The translations under genes and the position numbers were made by a program. Under the pieces are notes generated by a model, which saw only the letters and a list, made by a program, of their open reading frames with translations, ran no database searches and had not been told where the DNA came from. Below, one piece after another: positions 18,913 to 28,796 of a stretch of 64,000 bases of DNA. The stretch lies in NCBI GenBank assembly GCA_035528905.1, contig DATKXU010000109.1:7895-71894 (forward strand). The letters run 5' to 3'. The DNA comes from DATKXU01 sp035528905. Its GTDB lineage: Bacteria > Armatimonadota > UBA5829 > DTJY01. The stretch's first letter is position 1; every line of letters starts with the position of its first letter.

Positions 18913-20013
18913 TCACTCGTCCAGCGTGCCGTGAGCCAATCCCAGAGGCAGGGAGGCAGGCTGGCTGCACGTGCTCTCGAGCTCGATATGCTTGCCCTCG
19001 CGGGAAGCATCATGGAAGGCGTGCATGACATCCAGGATATGGTAGGCCAGCTCGCCGCTCGCGCGATGCGGCCTGCCCGACCGGAGCGCGTAGGCCATAT
19101 CCGCGACGCCGATGCCCCTGCTGTTCTCGGCGTATCCGTGGGTGAGCGGCACTTCCTCCCATTGGGATGCACCCGCGCGCCGAACTCTCACGGGCCCGCC
19201 GAAGCAGTTCGGATCCGGGACGCTGAGCGAGCCCTCGGTGCCGTAGATTTCGATGCGCGGCAACTCAGCCGCCCATACATCGAAGGTCATGATGATCGTC
19301 CCGATTGCGCCGTTCGCGAAATCCATGACGCCGGCGACGTGAGTGGGAACTTCGACAATGACACGCTTGCCGCAGTAGGGCTGGCTCGTGATTAGCCGCT
19401 CGGGGAAGGTGATTTTCGTACAGCTCGTCACCCGGCGCACGGGACCTATTGAATTGACGAGTGCAGTGAGATAGTAAGGGCCCATATCGAACATCGGTCC
19501 GCCGCCTGGTTTGTAGTAGAACTCGGGATTCGGATGCCAGGTCTCGTGGCCGTGGCACATCATGAAGGCGGTGGCGGCGACGGGTTCGCCGATCACGCCG
19601 TCGTCAATCAGCTTCCGGCAGGTCTGCAATCCCGCGCCCATGAAGGTATCCGGCGCGCATCCGACCAGCACCCCCTTGGCCTTTGCCGTCTCCAGCAGCT
19701 TCCGGCCTTCCGCCCGGGTGATCGTCAGAGGCTTCTCGTTGTGCACGCACTTCCCAGCCTCGACTGCCGCCTGCGCGATGGGAGCATGGGCGTCCGGGAC
19801 GGTCAGGTTCACCACAATCCTAACCTCCGGGTCGGCGAGAAGCTCCTCGACCGTCACAGCCTTGCAGCCGTGCTCCGCCGCCTTCGCCTCAGCCCTTTCC
19901 CTGATGATGTCCGCGCATGCGACGACGTCCAGGGCTTCGAAAGTCTTGCCGGCCTGGAAATAGATGCCGCTGATGGCTCCACAGCCGACGATGCCGATTT
20001 TGGTTTTCTCCAT
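18913..20013 (-). CDS. Gfo/Idh/MocA family oxidoreductase
   Basis: A 366-residue cytoplasmic dehydrogenase. It has an N-terminal Rossmann fold (GIVGCGAISG, residues 7-16) and the conserved NEKPLTITRAEG segment with Lys near residue 93. A C-terminal alpha/beta domain contains GGGPMFDMGPYYL, with Asp in the usual catalytic region. Such enzymes oxidise or reduce sugars, inositols or their derivatives with NAD(P). It lies 44 bp upstream of the secreted glycosidase gene on the same strand and is preceded by its own promoter, so the two may form a transcript for using a released sugar. The specific substrate cannot be told. Confidence 0.92.
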   Translation of the reverse strand: MEKTKIGIVGCGAISGIYFQAGKTFEALDVVACADIIRERAEAKAAEHGCKAVTVEELLADPEVRIVVNLTVPDAHAPIAQAAVEAGKCVHNEKPLTITRAEGRKLLETAKAKGVLVGCAPDTFMGAGLQTCRKLIDDGVIGEPVAATAFMMCHGHETWHPNPEFYYKPGGGPMFDMGPYYLTALVNSIGPVRRVTSCTKITFPERLITSQPYCGKRVIVEVPTHVAGVMDFANGAIGTIIMTFDVWAAELPRIEIYGTEGSLSVPDPNCFGGPVRVRRAGASQWEEVPLTHGYAENSRGIGVADMAYALRSGRPHRASGELAYHILDVMHAFHDASREGKHIELESTCSQPASLPLGLAHGTLDE

Positions 20014-20079
20014 GCCCGAATCTCCTTAGGAAAGTTTTCGCGGTCGGGAATGTCCGCCGCATAGGTCAACATGAGAGCC

Positions 20080-20108
20080 AATATATGCCAAGGAAGCGCC
20101 GATGTCAA
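20080..20108 (-). promoter_or_regulatory. sigma70-like promoter for oxidoreductase operon
   Basis: On the minus strand: TTGACA (20108-20103), a 17-bp spacer and TATATT (20085-20080), about 70 bp before the ATG at 20013. Confidence 0.75.
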
Positions 20109-20139
20109 CAGGCACTCGAAGCTCCCTGGGGTGTGAATC

Positions 20140-20997
20140 CTATCCGCCGGCTGCGTCCATGACCACGCGATAGTTCCCCCGGATTGTGGAAATCGCCTCG
20201 CTGAGACTTGCTGCTTCGAAACGCGCCTCGTACATGAACGGGCCGGGATATCCCACCTGCCGCAGGGCGTAGACTAGGCCAGGCCAGTCAATCGTCCCTC
20301 GCATTGGGAGCCAGTGCCTCTCAGTCCCGTCATAATCGGAGATGTGAAGAGTGAATATGCGAGGCCCCAGCAAATGAACAGCCGGCAACAGATGCTCCGG
20401 CGGAAAGACATGGTTGACATCAATGCACACGCCCACGTTCGGGCGTTCAATCAACTTCAGAAGCTCGAGAAGCTCTGAAGCGCTATTTCCGAGATTAGGC
20501 GGAGGAAGGAGCTCCAGCGCCAAGCTGACACCCAGGTCCGCGCAGTAGTCGGCGATTTCCGCGATGCTCGCTGCGCTCGCCCGAATGCGCTCGGGCGGAT
20601 TGGCCTGCGGGCCGGCGTGGACTACAAGCGTCCGCCCGCCGAACCTCGACAGCAAGCTCGCCGCCGAGGAACACGCGCGTACCGCCTCTCGGCGGACGGC
20701 CTCGCCCGGCGATGAAGGATCACAGGGCGGAGCGTGCTGCGAAAAGATCAGACCGGCCGCGGCAAGCCGATCCAGAGGCTCACTTACCCGCGCGTCCCAC
20801 AGTACCTGACTGTGCCATAATTCAACCGATCTTATCTCTGAGCCGAGAATCAGGTCGGCTACCTCGTCGAAGTGCGCGCGCACAGCTTCCGCATGCTCAG
20901 GCGGGCAATCAGCACCTTCCAGGATCCCGAACAGCTCAGGCGGCGCTATAGCGTTAAGCGACCATGAGGAGATTCCGAGTGGCAGTTTCGATATCAT
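20140..20997 (-). CDS. sugar phosphate isomerase/epimerase-like TIM barrel protein
   Basis: A 285-residue soluble protein of the xylose-isomerase-like (AP endonuclease family 2) barrel. It shows SLALELLPPPN (Glu metal ligand), VGVCIDVNHVF (Asp and His ligands), FTLHISDYDG (His ligand) and a final FMYEARFE with Glu. These are the expected positions of the divalent metal ligands. Its 5' neighbour is adenosine deaminase, with a 4-bp ATGA overlap, so the two are translationally coupled. A sugar isomerase or epimerase role fits the surrounding carbohydrate genes; substrate unknown. Confidence 0.85.
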   Translation of the reverse strand: MISKLPLGISSWSLNAIAPPELFGILEGADCPPEHAEAVRAHFDEVADLILGSEIRSVELWHSQVLWDARVSEPLDRLAAAGLIFSQHAPPCDPSSPGEAVRREAVRACSSAASLLSRFGGRTLVVHAGPQANPPERIRASAASIAEIADYCADLGVSLALELLPPPNLGNSASELLELLKLIERPNVGVCIDVNHVFPPEHLLPAVHLLGPRIFTLHISDYDGTERHWLPMRGTIDWPGLVYALRQVGYPGPFMYEARFEAASLSEAISTIRGNYRVVMDAAGG

Positions 20998-22004
20998 TCC
21001 AGCCTCCTAGAAAACGCCGCTTGCCGGGCGGTCTCAATGAGCTTCTCGATCTCCGCGAGAGTGAATCCGAACTTCTCTATTATCAGGGCATACTCGTCGG
21101 TCAACGTCACTCCGCACACGGTAGGGTCGTCGGTATTGACGGTGATCGGCACGCCGCTCTCATACAACCGCCGGACCGGATGGCTTTCGAGCGATTCCAC
21201 AGCGCGAGTGAGTACATTGCTGGTCGGGCAGATTTCGAGAGTCACTCCGCGATCCACCGCAAGGCGAAGCACATCCGCATCCTGAACGATGCGCACGCCA
21301 TGGCCGATCCGCGCCGCCCCCAAATGCTCGATCGCGCCCCGAATGCTCTCCGGGCCGTCTTCCTCCCCGGCGTGGACGGTGATCCCAAGCCCGGCACGGC
21401 GCGCCATTGCGAACGGCTCCGCAAACATCTCCGGCGGAAAGCCGGATTCCCTGCCGGACAAATCCAGGCCCACTACGCCGCGATCGGCGTAGTCGAGCGC
21501 CAGGCGTGCGATCTCCTCGGGCGAGGGCCACGGCACGCCCATCGTCTTGGACGACAGATGCCGGCTGATGCTCACGATCAGGTTCACCGCGACCGGATAC
21601 CTGCGCGCCGCCAGCCCGACCCCCTCAACGATGCCGTCCATCACATCGGTAAGCGCCAGGCGGCGGTGGAAAGCCATGAACTCCGGGCTGAAGCGAAGCT
21701 CCAGGTAACGCACATTATCGCGCCAGGCATCCTCGACGGCTTCGTAGGCTATTCTGGCAACGGCTTTCTTATCCACAAAGCAAAGCTTGATGATCCTGAA
21801 TGGGAGAAAGAAGCCATCGAGGTCATCCGCGGGCCTGCTTAGTCGAATCAGGGCGGAGAGGTCGTCGGTGTCATAGGTCGGGAGCTCGATGCGATGGGCG
21901 CGGCATATCTCGGCCACCGTACCGGGGCGAACCGCACCTTCGAGGTGGCGATGTAGATCGGCCTTGTGCAGCGCCGCCAAAGCAGTTCTAAGGTCGGTGG
22001 ACAT
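20994..22004 (-). CDS. add: adenosine deaminase
   Basis: A 336-residue zinc enzyme that converts adenosine to inosine (or a related aminopurine) in purine salvage. It has the N-terminal zinc ligands in DLHRHLEG, the catalytic HAGEE, an LSGRESGFPPE segment and ITVNTDDPTVCG near the end with the paired Asp. Length is typical. A minus-strand TATAAT at 22019-22014 lies 10-15 bp upstream of the ATG, with only a weak -35. If that is the promoter the transcript would be nearly leaderless. It overlaps the isomerase gene by 4 bp. Confidence 0.92.
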   Translation of the reverse strand: MSTDLRTALAALHKADLHRHLEGAVRPGTVAEICRAHRIELPTYDTDDLSALIRLSRPADDLDGFFLPFRIIKLCFVDKKAVARIAYEAVEDAWRDNVRYLELRFSPEFMAFHRRLALTDVMDGIVEGVGLAARRYPVAVNLIVSISRHLSSKTMGVPWPSPEEIARLALDYADRGVVGLDLSGRESGFPPEMFAEPFAMARRAGLGITVHAGEEDGPESIRGAIEHLGAARIGHGVRIVQDADVLRLAVDRGVTLEICPTSNVLTRAVESLESHPVRRLYESGVPITVNTDDPTVCGVTLTDEYALIIEKFGFTLAEIEKLIETARQAAFSRRLE

Positions 22005-22086
22005 AGCGGCGCCATTATAGCACCCAGAAGATGCGTATTGCGAGTAGTGGCGGGGTCACCCCGCCCATTGGAGCGTCGCCTGCGTG

Positions 22087-24210
22087 TCACAGCACGTGGA
22101 GCAGCTTGAGCGACAGGCGGCTCTTTGTGGAAGGAGCGTTCGGATCGCCCCAGATGAAGAAGATATCCGTGCCCCGGCGAAGCTCCTGGCGGTAGGCAAG
22201 AAACACGTTCGCATCGCCCTCAAGAGCCCGCAGACTCAGGTATAGGCTCTTCTCCGGGGTAATGTCGTAGCTGGCGGTTAACCGGGTCAGGGAGCGATCT
22301 ACATCATCCTTGCCAAGCGCGTCCGGGTAGTCCATTCTCAGCAACTCGGTGGCTAGCCTGGCGGACCACCGCTCTCCAAGCTTGAATCCCTGGTCTAGGG
22401 ATATGAAGCTATAGTCGGCGCCGTCCCGCTTTCCCCAATCGGCACTGACTCCCCCGCTCCTGTATAGATCCTGGCCTCTCCAACCGCAGCCGAGACTCCA
22501 TACCTTGTCCTTGTTCGGCGGGCGACTGTCAAGGAGGTAGGAGACATTTCCGCTGGTGCGGTTTCTGAGCAGAATGCTGCCGCTGAGCTGGATGCTTCGA
22601 TTGTAGAGACTCCCGCCGTACCACCTCGTGAATCCTGTGACAAGTGCAGAGCTCCAGCTGCGTATCGGCCCGGTGTCGTAGCGGTCGTAGTACGAGACCT
22701 GACCCCACATGGACCTTGATCCGATCAGGTTGATGTACCCCAAAGGCGATGAGAATGTCGGAGCCCTGTCCTCGTAGCCGACGAATCCCTCAAGATGTCC
22801 CGGGGCGCGCCACAAATCGCAATAGAGGTTGTACACGTAGCCATCGCGAAGCGTGGCGCGGTCGAAGCTACGGTAGTAATTCGCGCTCAGGCTTGTCCCA
22901 CCGCTGCTATATAGTCTGCTTATGCCAGTGACAGCTTTGGCAACTGTGGCGTCCACACCCGGCGCATGGCAGTTGAAGATATGGGCGCCTGCATCGAACT
23001 CGCGGCTGGGCTGCCAGTCGTAGCTCAGGTAGGCACCGCCAAGCTCGTTGACGTCGAAGAACGAAAGGAGACCGAACTGGTGCGCGCCGACCTTGCCGAA
23101 TACCTTGCCTCCAACGTCTATCGTTTCCACGTTGCGCGAGGTCAGCAGTTTTTCGTCGCTGAAATACGAATGCCCCTCAGTGAAGAACGGGCGGTTGTCC
23201 GGCAGAGACCTGGGAAGATAGGAGAAATCGACGCTGTCAACGACCTGCTCGATGGTCTCGAAATCAGGCCGGATGGTGAGCGCGGTGACGACGTTGTTGT
23301 CGAATGTGCGCTTGATGTCCATTCCACTTGTAAACCTGCTGCCATCGCCTGTTCCTGCGAGCGCGTACGGCATGTAGATGAATCCACGCTTTATCACCGG
23401 CGTAACCAGTCCCGTCCAGTCGATAGCCTTCCTGGCATCCCACACTTCGCCCATCCTAGGGTACGTGTACCATTCCTGCGCGCGTGCAAAGCGCCGGTAG
23501 AGTACCAGCCCAAAGGTGCTCTGTTCCCGTGGGTAGCGCAAGACGCTGAAGGGAATCTCGATCTCGGCGCACCAGCCGTCGGTATTCACCTTGGTACCGA
23601 CCTTCCAATCGCCCCTCCATTCAATCTTCGAAGCAGTACCCCCTGGAACACTGTTCCATTGTGTGCCCAGGGCGTTGACCGCGAACTCGTAGAACGACCG
23701 GTGATCGTGCATGCAATCCAGATCAACCTCAACAAGGTCGTCATTCCAGATGCTCCCGCCGCGCTTCTTCTGCTGGGCGCGGATTTCCTCCGGCCGGTCG
23801 TCCTTGCAGTCGAAGGCAATGTATAACTTTTCCTCGCCGCAGCAGAAATAGGCTACTGTCTCCACAAGGGGAACCTTGCCGAGGTACTCGAACCCGTTTA
23901 CCTTCGATGCGACCTTCCAGCAGTCGTCATCCAGCATGCCGTCGATCACGGGTCCGGTATTCACCTTGACGGCCTGGATGATCTCAGGCCCGGTGGCGAG
24001 TTCCACGCGAGGACGAGCTTCCTCACCCCAGGCAGCCCACGCCAAGAGAAGCGCAAGGCCAGCCGCTATGAAATCAGCCGTCAGAAAGCAAATCGGCCTG
24101 GCTCTCAACAAATACACCCCTATATCAATAACACTCCGCCCCGGAAGAAGGTTCGCAGCGATCGCATACCCGCGAAGCCGCTGATTCTTTACTATATCGT
24201 CTGACGACAT
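22087..24210 (-). CDS. DUF5916-type protein with CBM9-like N-terminal domain and outer-membrane barrel
   Basis: 707 residues. After a signal-like helix (residues about 48-60, LALLLAWAAWGEE) comes a CBM9-like domain (about 80-240; VKVNTGPVIDGMLDDDCWK, DCMHDHRSFYEFAVNALG). The rest is a long beta-rich region with YYDRYDTGP-like alternating strands, ending in a hydrophobic residue as in outer-membrane barrels. The ATG at 24210 has a poor ribosome site and leaves an odd 40-residue extension before the signal. A GTG or TTG near 24115-24110 would give a normal signal peptide, so the start is uncertain. A role in binding or passing carbohydrate at the outer membrane is inferred. Confidence 0.75.
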   Translation of the reverse strand: MSSDDIVKNQRLRGYAIAANLLPGRSVIDIGVYLLRARPICFLTADFIAAGLALLLAWAAWGEEARPRVELATGPEIIQAVKVNTGPVIDGMLDDDCWKVASKVNGFEYLGKVPLVETVAYFCCGEEKLYIAFDCKDDRPEEIRAQQKKRGGSIWNDDLVEVDLDCMHDHRSFYEFAVNALGTQWNSVPGGTASKIEWRGDWKVGTKVNTDGWCAEIEIPFSVLRYPREQSTFGLVLYRRFARAQEWYTYPRMGEVWDARKAIDWTGLVTPVIKRGFIYMPYALAGTGDGSRFTSGMDIKRTFDNNVVTALTIRPDFETIEQVVDSVDFSYLPRSLPDNRPFFTEGHSYFSDEKLLTSRNVETIDVGGKVFGKVGAHQFGLLSFFDVNELGGAYLSYDWQPSREFDAGAHIFNCHAPGVDATVAKAVTGISRLYSSGGTSLSANYYRSFDRATLRDGYVYNLYCDLWRAPGHLEGFVGYEDRAPTFSSPLGYINLIGSRSMWGQVSYYDRYDTGPIRSWSSALVTGFTRWYGGSLYNRSIQLSGSILLRNRTSGNVSYLLDSRPPNKDKVWSLGCGWRGQDLYRSGGVSADWGKRDGADYSFISLDQGFKLGERWSARLATELLRMDYPDALGKDDVDRSLTRLTASYDITPEKSLYLSLRALEGDANVFLAYRQELRRGTDIFFIWGDPNAPSTKSRLSLKLLHVL

Positions 24211-24300
24211 CTCAACAATAAATGATGCATGGAATCAACAAAAAGTTACACGACGGAGCAGTGGCCGCCGCAGCGGATGCTCTCGGCAGCCCCACGCCGG

Positions 24301-27093
24301 CTAAGGCATGGAGTACAGTATCACATACTCCTTCACCGGCGAGCCCTGATGCGACAGTGAGTATTCGAATGTGACTGAGTCGGGGCCGGCCTGGAAATCC
24401 ACGGGTACTTGGCCGTCTTTCGTCACCGCGAGCACTGAGATTCGCGCCGCGTCGGTCCACTGCTTCGGCCTCAAGGCCGCCATCGGGCCGGCCGTGGACG
24501 ATACGGTCCTCAGAATCACGCGGTTCGGCTCGATCGTCTGCACAATATGGCATTCCCGGCCCAGATCGAGGCCGTATAGGCGCGTCAACACCCCGGCGAT
24601 GAGTCGGCCTTTCTCGTCAAGGGCCAGGCAGCCTTCCTTCGCAAGGGTATGCGAGCCGTGCTCGAACGCGGAATCTGGGCTGTGGTTCGCAAAGATGGTA
24701 ACCATGGGAAACACGGTTTTCGTGACGCTGTCGTTGAGATACTCGAACGATTTCAGCTTCCGCCCAAAATAGAGCAAGCAGACGGCCTTCTGAAAGGCAT
24801 CACAGACTTCGCTCTGTTCCCCCGCGCGGCCATACGGGGAGTTCATGTTGTACCCCTTCGCCAGACACCAAGACAGATCACCCTTCGTCAGCACGTACTG
24901 CCCCAGGTCGTGATGGTAAAGAGCCGCGTGCGGCCCGAGGAAATACGTCTCGAGCGGAAAGACCCTCCAGTTTCCTGCGCCGTAAAAAGCATCCCACTCC
25001 CAGCCTTTCATGAACGTGGTGCATGAGAGGCCCAGCTCGATCCCGCAGAAGCCGGATTCGTAGGGCGCCAATCTGTCGAAGCCGCGCTCGGTCATCAAGG
25101 GTATCTTGGCGGACGCCCTCTTCGCATGCTGGATGAGGCCGTGCGTGTACGCCGCCGGGTGAAGAGCGTGCGGGCTGAAGTCGTACGTGTGGCTCCTAGC
25201 GCCGACCTGATCCTCGAACAGGAGATCTACCTTGCAAGGCCCCGTGAACCCGTTCGCAAGTGCGCGGTTCTTCGCCCGAACCTGCGGGTGATGCGGCGTC
25301 ACGGTCACCATGCCCCAGCCCATCCAAAGCCGGCCGTCGGGAGTCTTCGCGCCGACCGCATCGCCGAACTTGCGGTACGACGCCGACCTCTTGTCCCAGC
25401 ATGTGGGGTTGATATACGGCATCACCAGGAGGCCGAGCCGGTTCGCGTTGTCCAGATATTCCGCGAAGCCCTGATCTCCGCCGAATTCCTCCCTCGGCGG
25501 CAGGAAGTCCGGGTAATCGGTATCAAACACGCCGCCGTCCGGACGCCGCCCCGTCTCCGGAGGGTTCCAATAGCAGAGAGGGTGCAGCAGAACCGGCGAA
25601 GGGAGGCTGGAAAGCCCGCGGGCCGACTCCGAGAAAACCTTCGGCTTGTCTCCGCCCCTCTGAGCTATGGCGTCGAAGTTGTACACGAGCAGAACCGACG
25701 ACCGCAGTTGGTCGAACAGCTTCCCGCCCAGCTTGGCTTCCACTGTCGGTGACCTATCCAGCCCGTTCTCGCTCCAGTATTTCTCGAATGAATCGAGGGG
25801 ACTGTGCCCAAAGATAAAGACGATTGACGGGCTGACCCATGATCCTCCCGCGCCCACGAAGGTATTCGTCTCGCGCGTATATTCCACACGCCGCTTGTCC
25901 GGCAGATTTCGGAGCTTCAGCTTCGAACTCCAGAAGATCGGCTCGTCCTGAACCGCATAGATTGAGATCGTCCCTCTCGCGACTTCCGCCCATGCAAAGT
26001 CTGAGAAGGCATCGGACGGGTAGTCCATCCCTAGACTTCGGGCCGTCTTGAAGTAGCCCGGAAGGAGTTCAACGCCGCCCAGCCTGGGGAGCACCATTCG
26101 CCGGAGATTCCGGGCGCCGAGCGCAAGCCCGTCCGGCAGGCGGAAGCATCTAATAGGAGCCGCGCCTACGTTCTTGATAAGCCCCTTGCAGCGGAAGGAA
26201 TCCGCGCCGCCGGAGACGACCAGGATCACTTCCAGCTCCTTGCTGAACGTATAGGCGGCCCGAAGCTGCTTGGCCCAGTCGTCCCACGCATACTCGAACG
26301 ACGCGGCCTGCGTATTTGGTATGATTTCGCCATCGAACGTAAGCAGAGACCACCATTGTCCGTGCGTCGGCTTCCAGCGAGCCGCGCGACCGCAGAAATC
26401 GAGCGAGATGATCCTTCCCGTCCGCTTGTCAAGCCGCAGCTCGTAGGCAGCACCCTTCAGGCTTATGCTCGATCCACTCTCGGTGAACCGGACCCCTGCC
26501 GACGCGCCGGGATTCAGGGGTTTGGGAATCGCAGGCTGCGCGCTGCATGCCAGGCGCTCGATCCAATCCTTGACCAGCGCGTACTCGGCAGTCGGGCGCC
26601 GCGGATCCTTGCCCCGGACTCTCATGTTCCGAAGCTGCAGAGAGGCACCCGCGCCCGGCGTGAACAAGCAGAGAACCTTGCCCATAGGGAAATCCAGGTA
26701 GTAGTTGTCATCGTCGGACCAGGGAGCTAAGAACAGGTCTTCCAGCTTGAATTCGAGCTGCGTCCACTCGCCGGTGCCTTTCAAGTTGAGCGTCGGCGTG
26801 ATGTACTCGGCGCCGCTGCCCTCGACGAGGTTGAGGTAAAGCCTGCCGGTCTTGCCTGACGGGACGCGGATGTCCACGGATAAGGACTCGAACGCGGGAA
26901 TCGCCATCTCCTGGCAAATCGCGCATTCGGCGGAAAGCTCCAGATAGGATGGCTCGCCCTTCACGACTCGCACCGCAGCCGGGTTCGATGCCCACGAGGG
27001 CATCTTGTCGAACGGCGCCAGGAGAATGTCGTCGGCGTTGGAAACGGATAGTTGGGCCATAACAACGATCGCAAGAAGGAATATGAAGCGCAT
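24301..27093 (-). CDS. secreted DUF6259-like glycosidase candidate
   Basis: 930 residues from the ATG at 27093, chosen because TGGAGAAG precedes it and it starts the signal peptide (MRFIFLLAIVVMAQLSVSNA). A GTG at 27120 overlapping the ABC permease stop is the alternative. An N-terminal galactose-binding-like domain (about 20-170) is followed by a beta-sandwich and then a probable TIM barrel. The barrel has LLVMPYINPTCWD, CKVDLLFEDQVGARSHTYDF and LMTERGFDRLA, with acidic residues at strand ends. This architecture matches DUF6259-type hydrolases. Enzyme activity is inferred. Confidence 0.72.
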   Translation of the reverse strand: MRFIFLLAIVVMAQLSVSNADDILLAPFDKMPSWASNPAAVRVVKGEPSYLELSAECAICQEMAIPAFESLSVDIRVPSGKTGRLYLNLVEGSGAEYITPTLNLKGTGEWTQLEFKLEDLFLAPWSDDDNYYLDFPMGKVLCLFTPGAGASLQLRNMRVRGKDPRRPTAEYALVKDWIERLACSAQPAIPKPLNPGASAGVRFTESGSSISLKGAAYELRLDKRTGRIISLDFCGRAARWKPTHGQWWSLLTFDGEIIPNTQAASFEYAWDDWAKQLRAAYTFSKELEVILVVSGGADSFRCKGLIKNVGAAPIRCFRLPDGLALGARNLRRMVLPRLGGVELLPGYFKTARSLGMDYPSDAFSDFAWAEVARGTISIYAVQDEPIFWSSKLKLRNLPDKRRVEYTRETNTFVGAGGSWVSPSIVFIFGHSPLDSFEKYWSENGLDRSPTVEAKLGGKLFDQLRSSVLLVYNFDAIAQRGGDKPKVFSESARGLSSLPSPVLLHPLCYWNPPETGRRPDGGVFDTDYPDFLPPREEFGGDQGFAEYLDNANRLGLLVMPYINPTCWDKRSASYRKFGDAVGAKTPDGRLWMGWGMVTVTPHHPQVRAKNRALANGFTGPCKVDLLFEDQVGARSHTYDFSPHALHPAAYTHGLIQHAKRASAKIPLMTERGFDRLAPYESGFCGIELGLSCTTFMKGWEWDAFYGAGNWRVFPLETYFLGPHAALYHHDLGQYVLTKGDLSWCLAKGYNMNSPYGRAGEQSEVCDAFQKAVCLLYFGRKLKSFEYLNDSVTKTVFPMVTIFANHSPDSAFEHGSHTLAKEGCLALDEKGRLIAGVLTRLYGLDLGRECHIVQTIEPNRVILRTVSSTAGPMAALRPKQWTDAARISVLAVTKDGQVPVDFQAGPDSVTFEYSLSHQGSPVKEYVILYSMP

Positions 27094-27116
27094 CTTCTCC
27101 ACTCTCCTAAGGAATA

Positions 27117-28796
27117 TCACTCATCAGTCGGGTCGTGGCGCTTGTATACCTCGGCCCCGAGCGCGATACCTGCGGCGGAGATCGCGATAGCGATGCAGCT
27201 CGCCGCTATGGCCGGGAGAACGAAACCGAGGCCAAGGGCATGAAGTATTATGGCGACAGCCAGCGGCAGCCCAATCGCCAGCAACGCCGCAGACATGCCG
27301 AGCGCGCCCGCAATTAACTGCTGAGCCTTGTCGCCGACATCCCGATAGATTATGCCCACGGCAAGCTGCAGGCTGATGCAAGCGTGCGCAAGAAGGGGCA
27401 GCACAAAAGCCGCCGGGACGAGCGGGCTCCCGGACAGGCCGAACGTCGCGCCGACCAGCGCTACCGCCAGCCATACAAATAATGAGTAAGGTGTCGTACC
27501 GGACAGCGTCTCAGCCAGCATGAGCTTCCACGCTCGGATTGGCATGGGCTTCAGGATGTTGGCCTGCTTCACATCAAGCCGCAGGCTGCGCAGAGAAAAC
27601 AGCAAGAACAGCCACATCACGTACAGAAGTGCAAGCGCGGCGATTATCCCGGCCTCCCGCGGCGGTATCGCAGTGTGCGTAAACGCTACGCGGAGTCCGA
27701 TAAGCAGCAGCACCGCAAGCAGCAAGATCAACACAATCACGGTACCGGACGTTCTTACGGAGATGTTGGAGTTCTTCCAGAAAACGGCGACTGCGCCTCG
27801 GCCGAAGGGCGAGATCCAGGTTCGGACACCCCCCGCTTTACGTCTGTTTTTCCATGCCTCAGCCCTGAGTTTGCTGAAGTCCCAGGTGCAGAAGGCCAGC
27901 CTGTACATCGCGTGCCTGACGCTGATGTTCAGCGACGGCTCGTAGGGGTTTTCTTTCCTCGACAGCGTAAGCGCCAATGAAGCGCCGGCGAGTGCAAACA
28001 GCGCGGCGAACTCATAGCCAAAGCCAGGCTTCCAGCCTGCAAACGGGGAGGTCACTAGATCGGTCGTCCACTTCACCGGCAGCACGAGAGTTGTGAGAAC
28101 AGGATGGCGGAGCGTGTGCGTCAGACTGGCCGCAATATCGCCGCTCCGCTGGTAGCCGACAAGAACCCCAACTACTGAGAATATGACAATGGCAACCGCG
28201 GCCAATCTCACCGCCCACGCGAGCCACCAACGACCGCCGGCCCGGAAGGTAGCAACGAGGTTGACAGTCGTGCAAACGTTTATCACCAGAACTGCATACA
28301 GCGTAACAGCAGCCCACGCCGCCAGCAGCGATGGACCTCCCCCGGATGACCCAGCGAAGGCGCCGAACATCAACCAGTAGAAAATAAGGAAAAAGGTCGC
28401 AAACGCAGCCACGGTCACATAGAGCTTGAGCAGCTTGAAGAGCATGATAAGGCGGCAACTGATCGGCACGGGGAAAAGGAAGTCTATCTCGGCCAAGCCG
28501 AACACGATCAGGCTCTGCGAGAACGCCCTCAGAAGCCTGTAGACCAAAACGAGTGTCAGCAACCCGAACACCCCAGCCCATACGAGCGGCCATACGAAGT
28601 CCGGCACCGCCAGGCCGGCCGCAGGCACACCCCTCGGCAATTCCCTGAACTCCCGAGACCCGAGCATCCCCATCTGAAAGAACCAGAGGATGTACGCCAG
28701 CATCAGGAGCGCCGGAATCAGCCTCTTCGGCGACCTGAGGGTGAGCTTCATGTAGTTGACGAACTGTCTGAGCTCAAGATCCAGCAGCATTTTCAT
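27117..28796 (-). CDS. ABC-2 type exporter permease
   Basis: A 559-residue integral membrane protein with about a dozen hydrophobic helices, beginning LELRQFVNYMKLTLRSPKRL. Its start lies inside the end of the ATPase gene upstream (23-bp overlap), so the two are translated together. The pair resembles two-component exporters in which a large permease works with one ATP-binding subunit. The substrate is unknown; nothing in the sequence distinguishes a drug, peptide or polysaccharide exporter. Confidence 0.85.
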   Translation of the reverse strand: MKMLLDLELRQFVNYMKLTLRSPKRLIPALLMLAYILWFFQMGMLGSREFRELPRGVPAAGLAVPDFVWPLVWAGVFGLLTLVLVYRLLRAFSQSLIVFGLAEIDFLFPVPISCRLIMLFKLLKLYVTVAAFATFFLIFYWLMFGAFAGSSGGGPSLLAAWAAVTLYAVLVINVCTTVNLVATFRAGGRWWLAWAVRLAAVAIVIFSVVGVLVGYQRSGDIAASLTHTLRHPVLTTLVLPVKWTTDLVTSPFAGWKPGFGYEFAALFALAGASLALTLSRKENPYEPSLNISVRHAMYRLAFCTWDFSKLRAEAWKNRRKAGGVRTWISPFGRGAVAVFWKNSNISVRTSGTVIVLILLLAVLLLIGLRVAFTHTAIPPREAGIIAALALLYVMWLFLLFSLRSLRLDVKQANILKPMPIRAWKLMLAETLSGTTPYSLFVWLAVALVGATFGLSGSPLVPAAFVLPLLAHACISLQLAVGIIYRDVGDKAQQLIAGALGMSAALLAIGLPLAVAIILHALGLGFVLPAIAASCIAIAISAAGIALGAEVYKRHDPTDE

